DNA of 64,000 nucleotides from Roseovarius nitratireducens (GTDB taxonomy: Bacteria > Pseudomonadota > Alphaproteobacteria > Rhodobacterales > Rhodobacteraceae), in assembly GCF_002925845.1 (NCBI RefSeq), contig NZ_PDNI01000084.1, positions 1 through 64,000 on the forward strand. Reading direction: 5' to 3'. Position 1 is the stretch's first letter. Each line of letters opens with the position of its first letter. Position numbers and translations under genes: made by a program. Below the pieces are notes generated by a model that saw only the letters and a program-made list of their open reading frames with translations, was not told the origin of the DNA and did not search any database. Shown here piece after piece: positions 1 to 8,020 of this stretch.

Positions 1-285
1 CGTATTGCTGCCGCCAAGACTGACGTGGCGAGCGGTCCCGGTCGCTGTGTCTCACGTCGGCGTTGCCAAAGAGTCATCGGCAGCTCTCTCTTCGCGCCCT
101 CGACAGGTGATTTCAGCGCGCCTCGAGCCTCTGTTCTCCCGGTTTATAACCAATGGGCCACTCATCCAGCTTCGACCACCGCCGAGTTGAAGCAAGCAAA
201 CACTGGGAGAAAGGGCGTGGTGGTGATCATCAGTCGAACCAAGTGGACAAAGATCAAGGCTTCGATCCTCGCCGCCCAGTGATGC
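1..285. other. Unassigned left edge; open frame 1-282 without recognised product
   Basis: The + strand frame starting at base 1 is open until a stop at 280-282, so it could be the 3' end of a gene beginning outside the window. Its last ~35 residues are Lys-rich and end in the residues SILAAQ. I recognise no domain and cannot exclude a chance frame in GC-rich DNA. Nothing else gene-like was seen here. Confidence 0.2.
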
Positions 286-516
286 TCAGGTATCCTTGCG
301 CAACCGGACGCCTGCGCCGCCCCCGTTCTCTGCGATGAACTCGACCCCGGCGGCTTCGAGGGCGACGCGGATCTTGGCCACGTTGTCGGGATTCATGTCA
401 TAACGCCCGGTCTCGAAATTCGAGATCGTGTTGCGATGAACGCCGGAGGCTTTTGCAAGATCGGCAAGAGACCAATTTAACGCTCCCCGCGCCATTCGCA
501 CTTGTGCGGATTTCAC
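286..516 (-). CDS. Small XRE-family helix-turn-helix regulator
   Basis: This 76-residue protein is nearly all one HTH_XRE domain. The first helix pair holds WSLADLAKASGVHRNTISNFE, a Cro/C1-type DNA-binding helix-turn-helix, followed by a helix resembling those of phage and antitoxin repressors. It probably binds DNA as a dimer. The start is GTG at 516, chosen because an AAGGA ribosome binding site lies 9 bases upstream; an internal ATG at 495 is a weaker option. It is divergent from the small gene at 576, and a 32-bp near-perfect inverted repeat (529-560) lies between the two starts, so it likely represses itself and its neighbour. No toxin partner is recognisable, so an antitoxin role is only a possibility. 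Confidence 0.8.
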   Translation of the reverse strand: MKSAQVRMARGALNWSLADLAKASGVHRNTISNFETGRYDMNPDNVAKIRVALEAAGVEFIAENGGGAGVRLRKDT

Positions 517-528
517 AACTATCTATCC

Positions 529-560
529 TTGTGCTATTGTCACATGTGGCAATATCACAA
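529..560. promoter_or_regulatory. 32-bp inverted repeat, likely XRE operator
   Basis: The half-sites TTGTG-N-TATTG-N-CACA mirror each other around the centre at 544/545. Fourteen of 16 base pairs are symmetric; the mismatches are 534/555 and 540/549. The repeat fills the gap between the divergent XRE gene (start 516) and the ORF at 576, which is the expected place for a shared operator. Operator function is inferred. Confidence 0.65.
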
Positions 561-575
561 TTGGAGATCGAGACA

Positions 576-866
576 ATGACGAACATTCCCGACCATGTCC
601 GCCGAAATCACGAAAGAACCTCCGAGAGACTGGATGAGGCGCGCGCAATGCTGCGCGCCGTCGAGCAGATGGCGGAGGCTGCAAGGCTGCCCCACTCGCC
701 CGAGACTGAAAGTATGTTTGTTCTGATTGCGGCCACGCAAGACAAGTTGTTCGAGGCTGACGAAGCTCACGTTATCGAATGGGTGGGGCACGGCGGCAAG
801 ACAAGCGAGATGATGCTCGAGGGAACCGCTGCCGAACGCGATGAGGCCGCGGACGTCCAGCACTGA
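576..866 (+). CDS. Small hypothetical protein divergent from XRE regulator
   Basis: The product is 96 residues, acidic and hydrophilic, with predicted helical N-terminal half (RRNHERTSERLDEARAML) and no signal peptide or membrane segment. I do not recognise the family. The ATG at 576 is preceded by GGAGATCGAG at good spacing; an upstream in-frame extension to 453 would run through the operator and the XRE gene and is unlikely. Because it shares a divergent promoter region and the inverted repeat 529-560 with an XRE regulator, it is probably controlled by it. Confidence 0.5.
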   Translation: MTNIPDHVRRNHERTSERLDEARAMLRAVEQMAEAARLPHSPETESMFVLIAATQDKLFEADEAHVIEWVGHGGKTSEMMLEGTAAERDEAADVQH

Positions 867-882
867 GCAACTATCCGGACTC

Positions 883-993
883 ATGCAAGACAGCTGCACC
901 ATAGCCAGCATGTTTGAAGGGCTGGACGCCCTCCACCACGCCGCAGCCAGGCGGGAGGATTGCCTGTTTGCCAAGCGCGCCGAACCCGAGTGA
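883..993 (+). CDS. Possible 36-residue ORF
   Basis: A short frame from ATG 883 to TGA 993 encodes 36 residues with three Cys and an Arg/Ala-rich end. It begins 16 bases after the preceding gene and finishes 20 bases before a strong terminator, so it would be the last cistron of that transcript. No clear ribosome binding site was seen and no family is recognised; it may be non-coding. Confidence 0.22.
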   Translation: MQDSCTIASMFEGLDALHHAAARREDCLFAKRAEPE

Positions 994-1013
994 CGCCTTC
1001 AACGATCGACAAG

Positions 1014-1040
1014 GACCGGGCGGGATCCGCCCGGTCTTTT
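1014..1040 (+). terminator. Rho-independent terminator
   Basis: A perfect 10-bp GC-rich stem (1014-1023 with 1027-1036), a 3-base loop and a TTTT run form a classical intrinsic terminator closing the small + strand transcript that starts at 576. Confidence 0.8.
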
Positions 1041-1142
1041 CTGCAATTGTGAAACCCGGTGACAAATTCGGTGACAAGGGCAAAAGAAAGCGCAAGGCTT
1101 AGCTTTGCGCTATCCACAGCCTCTTGTTTTCATTTTATTAAG

Positions 1143-1218
1143 TGGTGAGCCGTGCAGGATTCGAACCTGCGACCCACTGATTAAAAGTCAGTTGCTCTAC
1201 CAACTGAGCTAACGGCCC
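1143..1218 (-). tRNA. tRNA-Lys (anticodon TTT)
   Basis: On the minus strand a 76-base cloverleaf reads 5' GGGCCGTTAGCTCAG, then anticodon loop CTTTTAA (anticodon TTT), T-arm GGTTCGAATCC, and an acceptor ending ACGGCTC-A with encoded CCA. The acceptor pairs with the 5' end (one G-T wobble). The 3' end points to the small accessory stretch at the window's left edge, the side on which tRNA-targeted elements usually sit. Confidence 0.97.
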
Positions 1219-1327
1219 ACTCAAGCGCGGTGTCTAGAAAGAGGTGCGCGGGGGGTCAACCCCGAAAACGCGGCCCGTGCGCGGTCGGTGCTGGAAATCC
1301 GCTCGCCGCACGCGTATATGCGCGCGC

Positions 1328-2167
1328 ATGGACGATGCGCGCGATACCGGGCTGCCCTTCATGAAGATGCACGGGCTGGGAAACGACTTCGTCGTGCTCG
1401 ACGCGCGCGCGCGCGCCATCGCCCTGTCGCCCGCGCTGGTCGCCGCGATCGCCGACCGGCGGCGCGGCATCGGCTTCGATCAGCTCGCGGTGATCGAGGC
1501 GGGCGAGGCCGGCGCCGACGCGCATCTCACCTTCTACAATGCCGACGGCTCGTCCTCCGCCGCCTGCGGCAACGCCACCCGCTGCATCGCGCGTCACCTG
1601 ATGGACGAGACCGGCAAGACGGCGCTGACCCTGACCACCGCGCGCGGCAACCTGAGCGCGGTGGACGCAGGCGACGGCCTCACCTCGGTCAACATGGGGC
1701 AGCCGCAGTTTGACTGGCAGAGCATCCCGCTCGCCGAGGCAATGGAGACGCTGGAGCTGCCCATCGAGGGCGGACCTACGGCAACCGGCATGGGCAACCC
1801 GCACTGCACCTTTTTCGTCGAGGATGCAGAGGCCGTGCCGCTGGACCGGTTCGGCCCGCGCTATGAGCATCATCCCCTCTACCCCGAGCGCACCAATGTG
1901 CAGGTGGCGAGCCTCGTCGCCCCCGACCATATCCGCGTGCGGGTCTGGGAGCGGGGCGTGGGGCTTACGCTGGCCTCCGGCTCGTCGTCCTGCGCCGTTG
2001 CGGTGGCGGCGGCGCGGCGCGGCCTGACGGGGCGCAAGGTGCGCATCACACTGGACGGCGGCAGCCTCAAGATCGACTGGCGCGAGGATGGCGTCTGGAT
2101 GACCGGCGAGACGATGCATGTCGCCTCCGGCGTGCTGACACCCGCATTCCTCGCGGGGCGGTCATGA
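1328..2167 (+). CDS. dapF: Diaminopimelate epimerase
   Basis: DapF interconverts LL- and meso-diaminopimelate for lysine and peptidoglycan synthesis in the cytoplasm. The 279-residue product has MKMHGLGNDFVVLD at the N-terminus, NADGSSSAACGNATRC with the first catalytic Cys (residue 80), and FFVEDAE and ERGVGLTLASG in the second half. The second catalytic Cys, first C of ACGSGAC in E. coli (Cys217), is replaced by Ser217 here (codon 1976-1978); a nearby Cys (residue 222) remains. ATG 1328 was chosen for family length; ATG 1361 is possible. The stop overlaps the mtaB start by 4 bases (ATGA), so the two are translationally coupled. Confidence 0.93.
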   Translation: MDDARDTGLPFMKMHGLGNDFVVLDARARAIALSPALVAAIADRRRGIGFDQLAVIEAGEAGADAHLTFYNADGSSSAACGNATRCIARHLMDETGKTALTLTTARGNLSAVDAGDGLTSVNMGQPQFDWQSIPLAEAMETLELPIEGGPTATGMGNPHCTFFVEDAEAVPLDRFGPRYEHHPLYPERTNVQVASLVAPDHIRVRVWERGVGLTLASGSSSCAVAVAAARRGLTGRKVRITLDGGSLKIDWREDGVWMTGETMHVASGVLTPAFLAGRS

Positions 2168-3420
2168 GCGCGCCGCGCTTTGCCACCCTTGGCTGCCGCC
2201 TCAACGCCTACGAGACCGAGGCGATGAAAGACCTCGCCGGGCAGGTGGGGCTGGAAAATGCCGTCGTCGTCAATACCTGCGCCGTGACGTCCGAGGCCGT
2301 GCGCAAGGCGCGGCAGGAAATCCGCCGCCTGCGCCGCGAGAACCCGGGCGCGCGTCTCATCGTGACCGGCTGTGCCGCACAGACCGAGCCCGAGACCTTC
2401 GCGGCGATGGAAGAGGTCGATGCCGTCATCGGCAATACCGAGAAAATGCAGCCCGATACCTGGGGCCGCCTCGCCGCCGATTTCATCGGGGATAGCGAGC
2501 GTGTGCAGGTCAACGACATCATGTCGGTGACCGAGACCGCGGGCCACCTGATCGACGGTTTCGGCACCCGTTCCCGCGCCTATGTGCAGGTGCAGAACGG
2601 CTGCGATCACCGCTGCACCTTCTGCATTATCCCCTATGGCCGGGGCAATTCGCGCTCTGTGCCCGCGGGCGTCGTCGTCGATCAGATCAAGCGGCTGGTT
2701 GGCGCTGGCTATAACGAGGTGGTGCTGACCGGCGTGGACCTGACAAGCTGGGGCGCGGACCTGCCGGGGCAGCCCAAGCTCGGCGATCTGGTGATGCGCA
2801 TCCTGAAGCTGGTGCCCGACCTGCCACGCCTGCGCATCTCCTCGATTGATTCCATAGAGGTGGACGACAACCTCATGCAGGCCATCGCCGCCGAGCCGCG
2901 CCTGATGCCGCATCTGCACCTGAGCCTGCAACATGGCGACGATCTGATCCTCAAGCGGATGAAGCGGCGGCACCTGCGCGACGACGCGATCCGCTTTGCC
3001 GAAGAGGCGCGCCGCCTGCGCCCCGACATGACCTTCGGCGCCGATATCATCGCCGGTTTCCCGACCGAGACCGAGGCGGCCTTCGAGAATTCCCTGCGGC
3101 TGGTCGAGGAGTGTCACCTCACCTGGCTGCACGTGTTCCCCTATTCGCCCCGCCCCGGCACCCCCGCCGCGCGGATGCCGCAGGTGGACGGGCGGGCGAT
3201 CAAGGACCGTGCGGCGCGGCTGCGCGCGGCAGGCGCCGCGCGGGTCGCAGCGCATCTGGCGGCACAGCAGGGGTGTCGCCACGCGGTGCTGATGGAAAAC
3301 CCCCGCATGGGCCGGACCGAGCAATTCACCGAGGTTGCCTTTGACAGCGACCGCCCCGAGGGCGCGATCGTCGCCGCCACCGTGACCGGCCATACCGGCA
3401 CGCAGCTCACCGCCACCTGA
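2164..3420 (+). CDS. mtaB: tRNA t6A37 methylthiotransferase MtaB
   Basis: MtaB converts t6A to ms2t6A at position 37 of ANN-decoding tRNAs. The 418 residues contain the methylthiotransferase N-terminal domain with three Cys ligands (C11, C39, C70), then a radical-SAM domain with CDHRCTFC (C147, C151, C154) that binds the SAM-cleaving 4Fe-4S cluster. GADIIAGFPTETEA and FPYSPRPGTPAARMP are typical of this family rather than MiaB or RimO. The C-terminal part is shorter than a full TRAM domain. It is coupled to dapF by an ATGA overlap. Confidence 0.93.
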   Translation: MSAPRFATLGCRLNAYETEAMKDLAGQVGLENAVVVNTCAVTSEAVRKARQEIRRLRRENPGARLIVTGCAAQTEPETFAAMEEVDAVIGNTEKMQPDTWGRLAADFIGDSERVQVNDIMSVTETAGHLIDGFGTRSRAYVQVQNGCDHRCTFCIIPYGRGNSRSVPAGVVVDQIKRLVGAGYNEVVLTGVDLTSWGADLPGQPKLGDLVMRILKLVPDLPRLRISSIDSIEVDDNLMQAIAAEPRLMPHLHLSLQHGDDLILKRMKRRHLRDDAIRFAEEARRLRPDMTFGADIIAGFPTETEAAFENSLRLVEECHLTWLHVFPYSPRPGTPAARMPQVDGRAIKDRAARLRAAGAARVAAHLAAQQGCRHAVLMENPRMGRTEQFTEVAFDSDRPEGAIVAATVTGHTGTQLTAT

Positions 3421-3433
3421 AAGCCACGTCGCG

Positions 3434-4054
3434 ATGCACCCCAACCCCGCCTTTCGCAAGGCCGACACGGCCCTGAACATCGGCTTTGCCCGCGATCAGG
3501 GCTTCGGCCTCCTGGCCGTGACCACCGACGATGCGCCGCTCGTCAGCCACATCCCGTTTCTGCTTTCGGAGGACGGCACGCGGGCCGAGTTCCATCTCGT
3601 GCGCTCGAACCCGATCGCGCGGCTTATCGCGACACCCCATCGTGCCCGGCTCGCGGTGCAGGGGCCACACTCCTATGTCTCGCCCGATTGGTATGGCGTG
3701 GACGATCAGGTGCCCACGTGGAACTATGTCGCCGTGCATCTTGTGGGCGACATCACCTTGCAGCCGCAGGAGCGGATGCGCGACCTGCTCGACCGGCAAT
3801 CGGCACAGTTCGAGGCGCGGCTCGCGCCCAAGCCGGAATGGCGGGCGGACAAGATGACACCAGAGGTGCTTGACCGGATGATGCGCCAGATCGTGCCCTG
3901 CGAGATGCGAATCGACGAGATCGCAGGCACCTGGAAGCTGGGCCAGAACAAGCCCGGTGACGTGCGCCTGCGCGCCGCCGACCCGCTGGAGGCGGCGGGG
4001 CTGGGACAGGAGGTGGCAACGCTCGCCCGGCTGATGCGCGCGCCCCCGTCGTAA
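3434..4054 (+). CDS. PaiB-like FMN-binding protein
   Basis: The 206-residue product begins MHPNPAFRK and carries a split-barrel flavin-binding fold typical of the PaiB / FMN-binding negative transcriptional regulator family. Seen motifs are FGLLAVTTDDAPLVSHIPF, HRARLAVQGPHSYVSPDWY and VPTWNYVAVHLVG, the last two being the family signature. In Bacillus, PaiB affects sporulation and protease genes, but many homologues are probably flavin or haem binding enzymes, so the regulatory name should not be taken literally. It lies 13 bases after mtaB and may be co-transcribed; it converges on yejF. Confidence 0.85.
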   Translation: MHPNPAFRKADTALNIGFARDQGFGLLAVTTDDAPLVSHIPFLLSEDGTRAEFHLVRSNPIARLIATPHRARLAVQGPHSYVSPDWYGVDDQVPTWNYVAVHLVGDITLQPQERMRDLLDRQSAQFEARLAPKPEWRADKMTPEVLDRMMRQIVPCEMRIDEIAGTWKLGQNKPGDVRLRAADPLEAAGLGQEVATLARLMRAPPS

Positions 4055-4081
4055 GGCGGCCACCCGGTTCAACGCGACGCG

Positions 4082-5704
4082 TCAGCCGATGCCCGAAGAG
4101 TCCTGCGCCCCGCCCTGGAGGCGCCCTTCCAGCGACGCCGCCAGCAGCGTACGCGCATACTCGGTACGCGGCTCGGTAAAGAGCGCCTCGGCTGTGCCCG
4201 CCTCGACCACGTCGCCCTCCTTCATCACCAGCACCCGGTGGCTCATCGCGCGCACCACCGCGAGATCGTGACTGATGAACAGGTAGGCCAGCCCGTATTT
4301 CACCTGAAGATCGCGCAGCAGGTCCACGATCTGCACCTGCACCGTCATGTCGAGCGCACTGGTCGGTTCGTCCAACACCACCAGTTTCGGCCGCAGGATC
4401 ATGGCCCGCGCGATCGCGATCCTTTGGCGCTGCCCGCCAGAAAACTCGTGCGGGTAGCGGTCCATCGCCACCGGGTCGAGCCCCACCTCGGCCATTACCT
4501 CGGCCACCAGATCCCGCTGTGGCCGTCCGCCGGGGTTGCCGTGCACGCCCAGCCCCTCGGCGATGATCTGCGCGCAGCTCATCCGAGGGCTGAGGCTGCC
4601 GAACGGGTCCTGGAACACGATCTGCATCTCGGCCCGGCGTTTGCGCAATTGCTTCGTGGACCAGCGATGCACGTCCTCGCCGGCAAAGCGGATGCCGCCT
4701 TCGGAGGCAATGAGTCGCATGATCGCCAGCGCGAGCGTGGTCTTGCCCGACCCCGATTCGCCCACGATCCCCAGCGTCTCGCCCGCGCGCACGCTCAGCG
4801 TCGCGTCGTTGACGGCCTTCACATGGCCCACCGTCCGTTTGAGAAAGCCCTTCTGGATCGGGAACCAGACGCGCAAGGCATCGGTTTCGGCCACCACCTG
4901 CGCCCCCTCGGGCACCGGCGCGGGCACGCCCACCGCCTGCGCGCCCAACAGCTTGCGGGTATAGGGATGCTGCGGCGCGTCGAACACCTCGGTGAGCGTC
5001 CCCGCCTCGACGATCTCGCCATCCTTCATCACGCAGACCCGGTCGGCGATGCGCCGCACGATACCGAGGTCATGGGTGATGAACAAAAGACCCATCCCCT
5101 CGTCGCGCTTGAGATTCGCCAGAAGCTCGAGAATCTGCGCCTGGATAGTCACGTCGAGCGCCGTGGTGGGTTCATCCGCGATCAGGATATCGGGCTTGTT
5201 GGCAAGCGCCATTGCGATCATCACGCGCTGCCGCTGCCCGCCCGACAATTGATGCGGATAGGCCCCCAGACGGCTCGCCGCCTCGCGGATACCGACCCGC
5301 TCCAGCAGATCCACGATGCGCTCCCGCGCCGCCTCGCCGGTCAGCCCCTGGTGCAGCTCCAGGCTCTCGCGCAACTGTTTCTCCAGCGTGTGCAGGGGGT
5401 TGAGGCTGGTCATCGGCTCCTGGAAGATGAAGCTGATATCGTTGCCGCGCACCTGCCGCAGGCGCCGCTCATCCGCGCCGATCATCTCCTGGTCATCATA
5501 GGTAACGCTGCCCGTCACCTCCGCCGATGAGCCCAAGAGCGACACCGTGGACAGCGCGGTGACCGACTTGCCCGAGCCGCTCTCGCCCACGATCGCAACC
5601 GTCTCGCCCCGGTCCACCGAGAACGACACACCCCGCACGGCGGGCACCACCTGCCCGTCCTGCCGGAACCCGACGCTCAGATCGCGAACCTCCAGCACGC
5701 TCAT
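4082..5704 (-). CDS. yejF: ABC transporter ATPase, two fused domains (YejF)
   Basis: This 540-residue protein is two ABC ATPase domains in tandem, as in YejF. Each half has a Walker A (GESGSGKSV and [11 protein letters not shown]), a signature ([12 protein letters not shown] and [14 protein letters not shown]), a Walker B ending DEPT and a His switch (ITHD, ISHD). It powers the YejABEF importer for oligopeptides, known in E. coli for microcin C uptake. ATG 5704 was chosen because it overlaps the yejE stop by ATGA and starts [13 protein letters not shown]; the upstream frame belongs to yejE. Last gene of the operon. Confidence 0.93.
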   Translation of the reverse strand: MSVLEVRDLSVGFRQDGQVVPAVRGVSFSVDRGETVAIVGESGSGKSVTALSTVSLLGSSAEVTGSVTYDDQEMIGADERRLRQVRGNDISFIFQEPMTSLNPLHTLEKQLRESLELHQGLTGEAARERIVDLLERVGIREAASRLGAYPHQLSGGQRQRVMIAMALANKPDILIADEPTTALDVTIQAQILELLANLKRDEGMGLLFITHDLGIVRRIADRVCVMKDGEIVEAGTLTEVFDAPQHPYTRKLLGAQAVGVPAPVPEGAQVVAETDALRVWFPIQKGFLKRTVGHVKAVNDATLSVRAGETLGIVGESGSGKTTLALAIMRLIASEGGIRFAGEDVHRWSTKQLRKRRAEMQIVFQDPFGSLSPRMSCAQIIAEGLGVHGNPGGRPQRDLVAEVMAEVGLDPVAMDRYPHEFSGGQRQRIAIARAMILRPKLVVLDEPTSALDMTVQVQIVDLLRDLQVKYGLAYLFISHDLAVVRAMSHRVLVMKEGDVVEAGTAEALFTEPRTEYARTLLAASLEGRLQGGAQDSSGIG

Positions 5705-6810
5705 TGAAAGGTCTTTCTCGGATCGAACGCGTCGCGCACGCCCTCGAAGATGAAAACGAGCAGCGACAGCATTATTGCAAAGGCAAAGAACGCGGTGAAC
5801 GCAAGCCACGGCGCCTGCAGGTTCTGCTTGGCCTGAAGCGTCAATTCACCAAGCGAGGGCGAGGACGAGGGCAGCCCGAAGCCGAGGAAATCAAGCCCTG
5901 CCAAGAGCGAGATCGTCCCGGTGATGACGAAGGGCAGCATCGTCAGTGTCGCCACCATCGCGTTGGGCAGCATGTGGCGGAACATGATGGTGATGTTGCC
6001 CACCCCCAGCGCCTTGGCCGCGCGCACGTATTCGAGGTTGCGCGCGCGCAGGAACTCGGCGCGCACCACGCCCACCAGCGCCATCCAGCCGAACAGCACG
6101 GTGATGACCACCAATAGCCAGAAACTTCGCGGCAGGATCGCGAACAGGATGATGATGACGTATAGCTGCGGCGTGGAGGCCCATATCTCGATGATGCGCT
6201 GAAAGAACAGATCGGTCTTGCCCCCGAAAAAGCCCTGCACCGCACCGGCGAAGATGCCGATGATCGAGGACAGGAACGTCACGATCAGCGTGAACATCAC
6301 CGACAGCCTGAAGCCATAGAGCACCCGCGCCAGCACGTCGCGCTTGGTGTCGTCGGTGCCCAGCCAGTTCTGCTCGTTGGGCGGCAGCGGCGCCGCGCCG
6401 TCGCGATCCACGATCGTATCGTAGCTATAGGGGATGGGCGGCCAGATCGACCAGCCCTTCACGATCTCCTCGCCCGCGACAACGCCGTCCTGCGCGTCCG
6501 CCATCACCGCCTCCGGGTCGTCGAAACAAGCGTCGAGCCCTCCGCTCGCGATCAGGCATTGCACCTCCGGGTCACGATAGATCGCCTCGGTCCGAAAATC
6601 GCCGCCGAATGCCGTCTCGGGATAGAAACGAAAGATCGGCATGTAATACTCGCCGCGATACTGCACGAGGATCGGTTTGTCATTGGCCACGAACTCGGCA
6701 CAGAGCGTGATCGCGAAGATCACCGAAAAGATCAACAGCGACCAGAACGCACGCCGGTTGCGCCGAAAATTCCGCCAGCGGCGCTGATTGAGGGGCGAAA
6801 GGCGGATCAC
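5701..6810 (-). CDS. yejE: ABC transporter permease YejE
   Basis: The 369-residue inner-membrane subunit has an N-terminal membrane segment after RRNRRAFWS, a periplasmic loop of about 150 residues containing LPPNEQNWLGTDD (typical of peptide permeases of the DppC/OppC type), then a core of five segments with the EAA-loop region ARALGVGNITIMFRH-like stretch AAKALGVGNITIMFRH. Start is GTG at 6810. Its Shine-Dalgarno AAGGAGG (6817-6823) lies in the dispersed repeat at 6815-6883. Coupled to yejF by a 4-base overlap. Confidence 0.92.
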   Translation of the reverse strand: MIRLSPLNQRRWRNFRRNRRAFWSLLIFSVIFAITLCAEFVANDKPILVQYRGEYYMPIFRFYPETAFGGDFRTEAIYRDPEVQCLIASGGLDACFDDPEAVMADAQDGVVAGEEIVKGWSIWPPIPYSYDTIVDRDGAAPLPPNEQNWLGTDDTKRDVLARVLYGFRLSVMFTLIVTFLSSIIGIFAGAVQGFFGGKTDLFFQRIIEIWASTPQLYVIIILFAILPRSFWLLVVITVLFGWMALVGVVRAEFLRARNLEYVRAAKALGVGNITIMFRHMLPNAMVATLTMLPFVITGTISLLAGLDFLGFGLPSSSPSLGELTLQAKQNLQAPWLAFTAFFAFAIMLSLLVFIFEGVRDAFDPRKTFQ

Positions 6811-6814
6811 CGTG

Positions 6815-6883
6815 CCCCTCCTTCATCTTGCCGGAAATATTCCGGGGGAGTCGCGCCGCAGGCGCGGTGGGGGCAGCGCCCCC
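6815..6883. repeat. Dispersed intergenic repeat, copy A
   Basis: This 69-base element matches the one at 37447-37510. Shared parts are TTCATCTTGCC, then AAATATTCCGGGGGAGTCGC, then a variable hairpin, then GGGGGCAGCGCCCCC. In this copy the variable hairpin is GCGCC-GCA-GGCGC. It occupies the gap between yejB and yejE, and its CCTCCTT end is the yejE Shine-Dalgarno on the minus strand. I believe similar sequences are frequent between genes of Rhodobacterales, from memory only. Confidence 0.75.
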
Positions 6884-6901
6884 ATGATGCGCCACCCATC
6901 C

Positions 6902-7990
6902 TCAGCCCTCCCGCTTCTCGAAGTCGATGCGCGGGTCGACCAGCACATACATCAGGTCGCTCAGCAGGCCCACCAGAAGCCCGATGAGACCAAACAGGAA
7001 AAGCGTGCCGAACATCACCGGGTAGTCGCGCCCCACTGCCGCCTCGAACCCGAGCCGCCCCAGCCCGTCGAGGCTGAAAATCGTCTCGATCAGCACTGAC
7101 CCGCCAAAGAAAACGCCAATGAACACGGCCGGGAACCCCGCGATCACGATCAGCATGGCGTTGCGGAACACGTGGCCATAGAGTACGCGTTTCTCGCTCA
7201 GCCCCTTGGCCCGTGCGGTCATGACGTAGTGTTTCTTGATCTCGTCGAGAAAGCTGTTCTTGGTCAGCAGCGTCAGCGTGGCAAAGGCCGAAATGGTCGA
7301 GGCAAGAACCGGTAGGAAGATGTGCCACAGGTAATCGACGATCTTGCCGAAGATACTCAGCTGTTCGAAATTGTCCGAGGTCAGGCCCCTGAGCGGGAAG
7401 AGTTGGAAATAGCTGCCCCCGGCAAACAACACCAGCAGCATGATCGCGAACAGGAAGGCCGGGATCGCGTAGGCCACGATGATGACACCCGAGGTCCAGG
7501 TGTCGAACCGCGACCCGTCGCGCACCGCCTTGGCCACGCCCAGCGGGATCGACACGATATAGGCGATCAGGGTGGACCATAGCCCCAGAGAGATCGACAC
7601 CGGCATCTTCTCCAGCACGAGGTCGAGCACCTCCACCTTGCGAAAATAGCTCTCGCCGAAATCGAAACGCATGTAGTTCCACATCATGTTGAAGAACCGC
7701 TCCAGCGGCGGCTTGTCGAGGCCGAACTGCTCCTCGAGCTCCGCGATCAACTCGGGCGGCAGGCCGCGCGCGCCCAGATACTGGTCGTTGCCCCCGCCCG
7801 ACAGGTCCTGCCCGGTATCGCTCCCTGACCCGGCGAAGCTCTCGAAAACGTCGCCCTGCCCCTGCATCTGCGCGATCATCTGCTCGACCGGGCCGCCGGG
7901 GACGAACTGCACCAGCGCGAAATTGATCACCATGATGCCGAAAAGCGTCGGCACGATCAGCAACAGCCGCCGCAGGATATAGGCCCCCAT
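6902..7990 (-). CDS. yejB: ABC transporter permease YejB
   Basis: The 362-residue permease starts [20 protein letters not shown], the standard first membrane segment of DppB/OppB-type permeases, followed by [17 protein letters not shown] YejB-specific insertion (about residues 40-85, Gly/Gln/Asp-rich) precedes [11 protein letters not shown]. The remaining segments include the coupling loop around [22 protein letters not shown] 7990 was chosen since it gives the family N-terminus; it lies 30 bases after yejA. Partner of YejE in the membrane channel. Confidence 0.92.
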   Translation of the reverse strand: MGAYILRRLLLIVPTLFGIMVINFALVQFVPGGPVEQMIAQMQGQGDVFESFAGSGSDTGQDLSGGGNDQYLGARGLPPELIAELEEQFGLDKPPLERFFNMMWNYMRFDFGESYFRKVEVLDLVLEKMPVSISLGLWSTLIAYIVSIPLGVAKAVRDGSRFDTWTSGVIIVAYAIPAFLFAIMLLVLFAGGSYFQLFPLRGLTSDNFEQLSIFGKIVDYLWHIFLPVLASTISAFATLTLLTKNSFLDEIKKHYVMTARAKGLSEKRVLYGHVFRNAMLIVIAGFPAVFIGVFFGGSVLIETIFSLDGLGRLGFEAAVGRDYPVMFGTLFLFGLIGLLVGLLSDLMYVLVDPRIDFEKREG

Positions 7991-8020
7991 CTCAGACGGC
8001 CCCCATGGCAACAACCGGCA

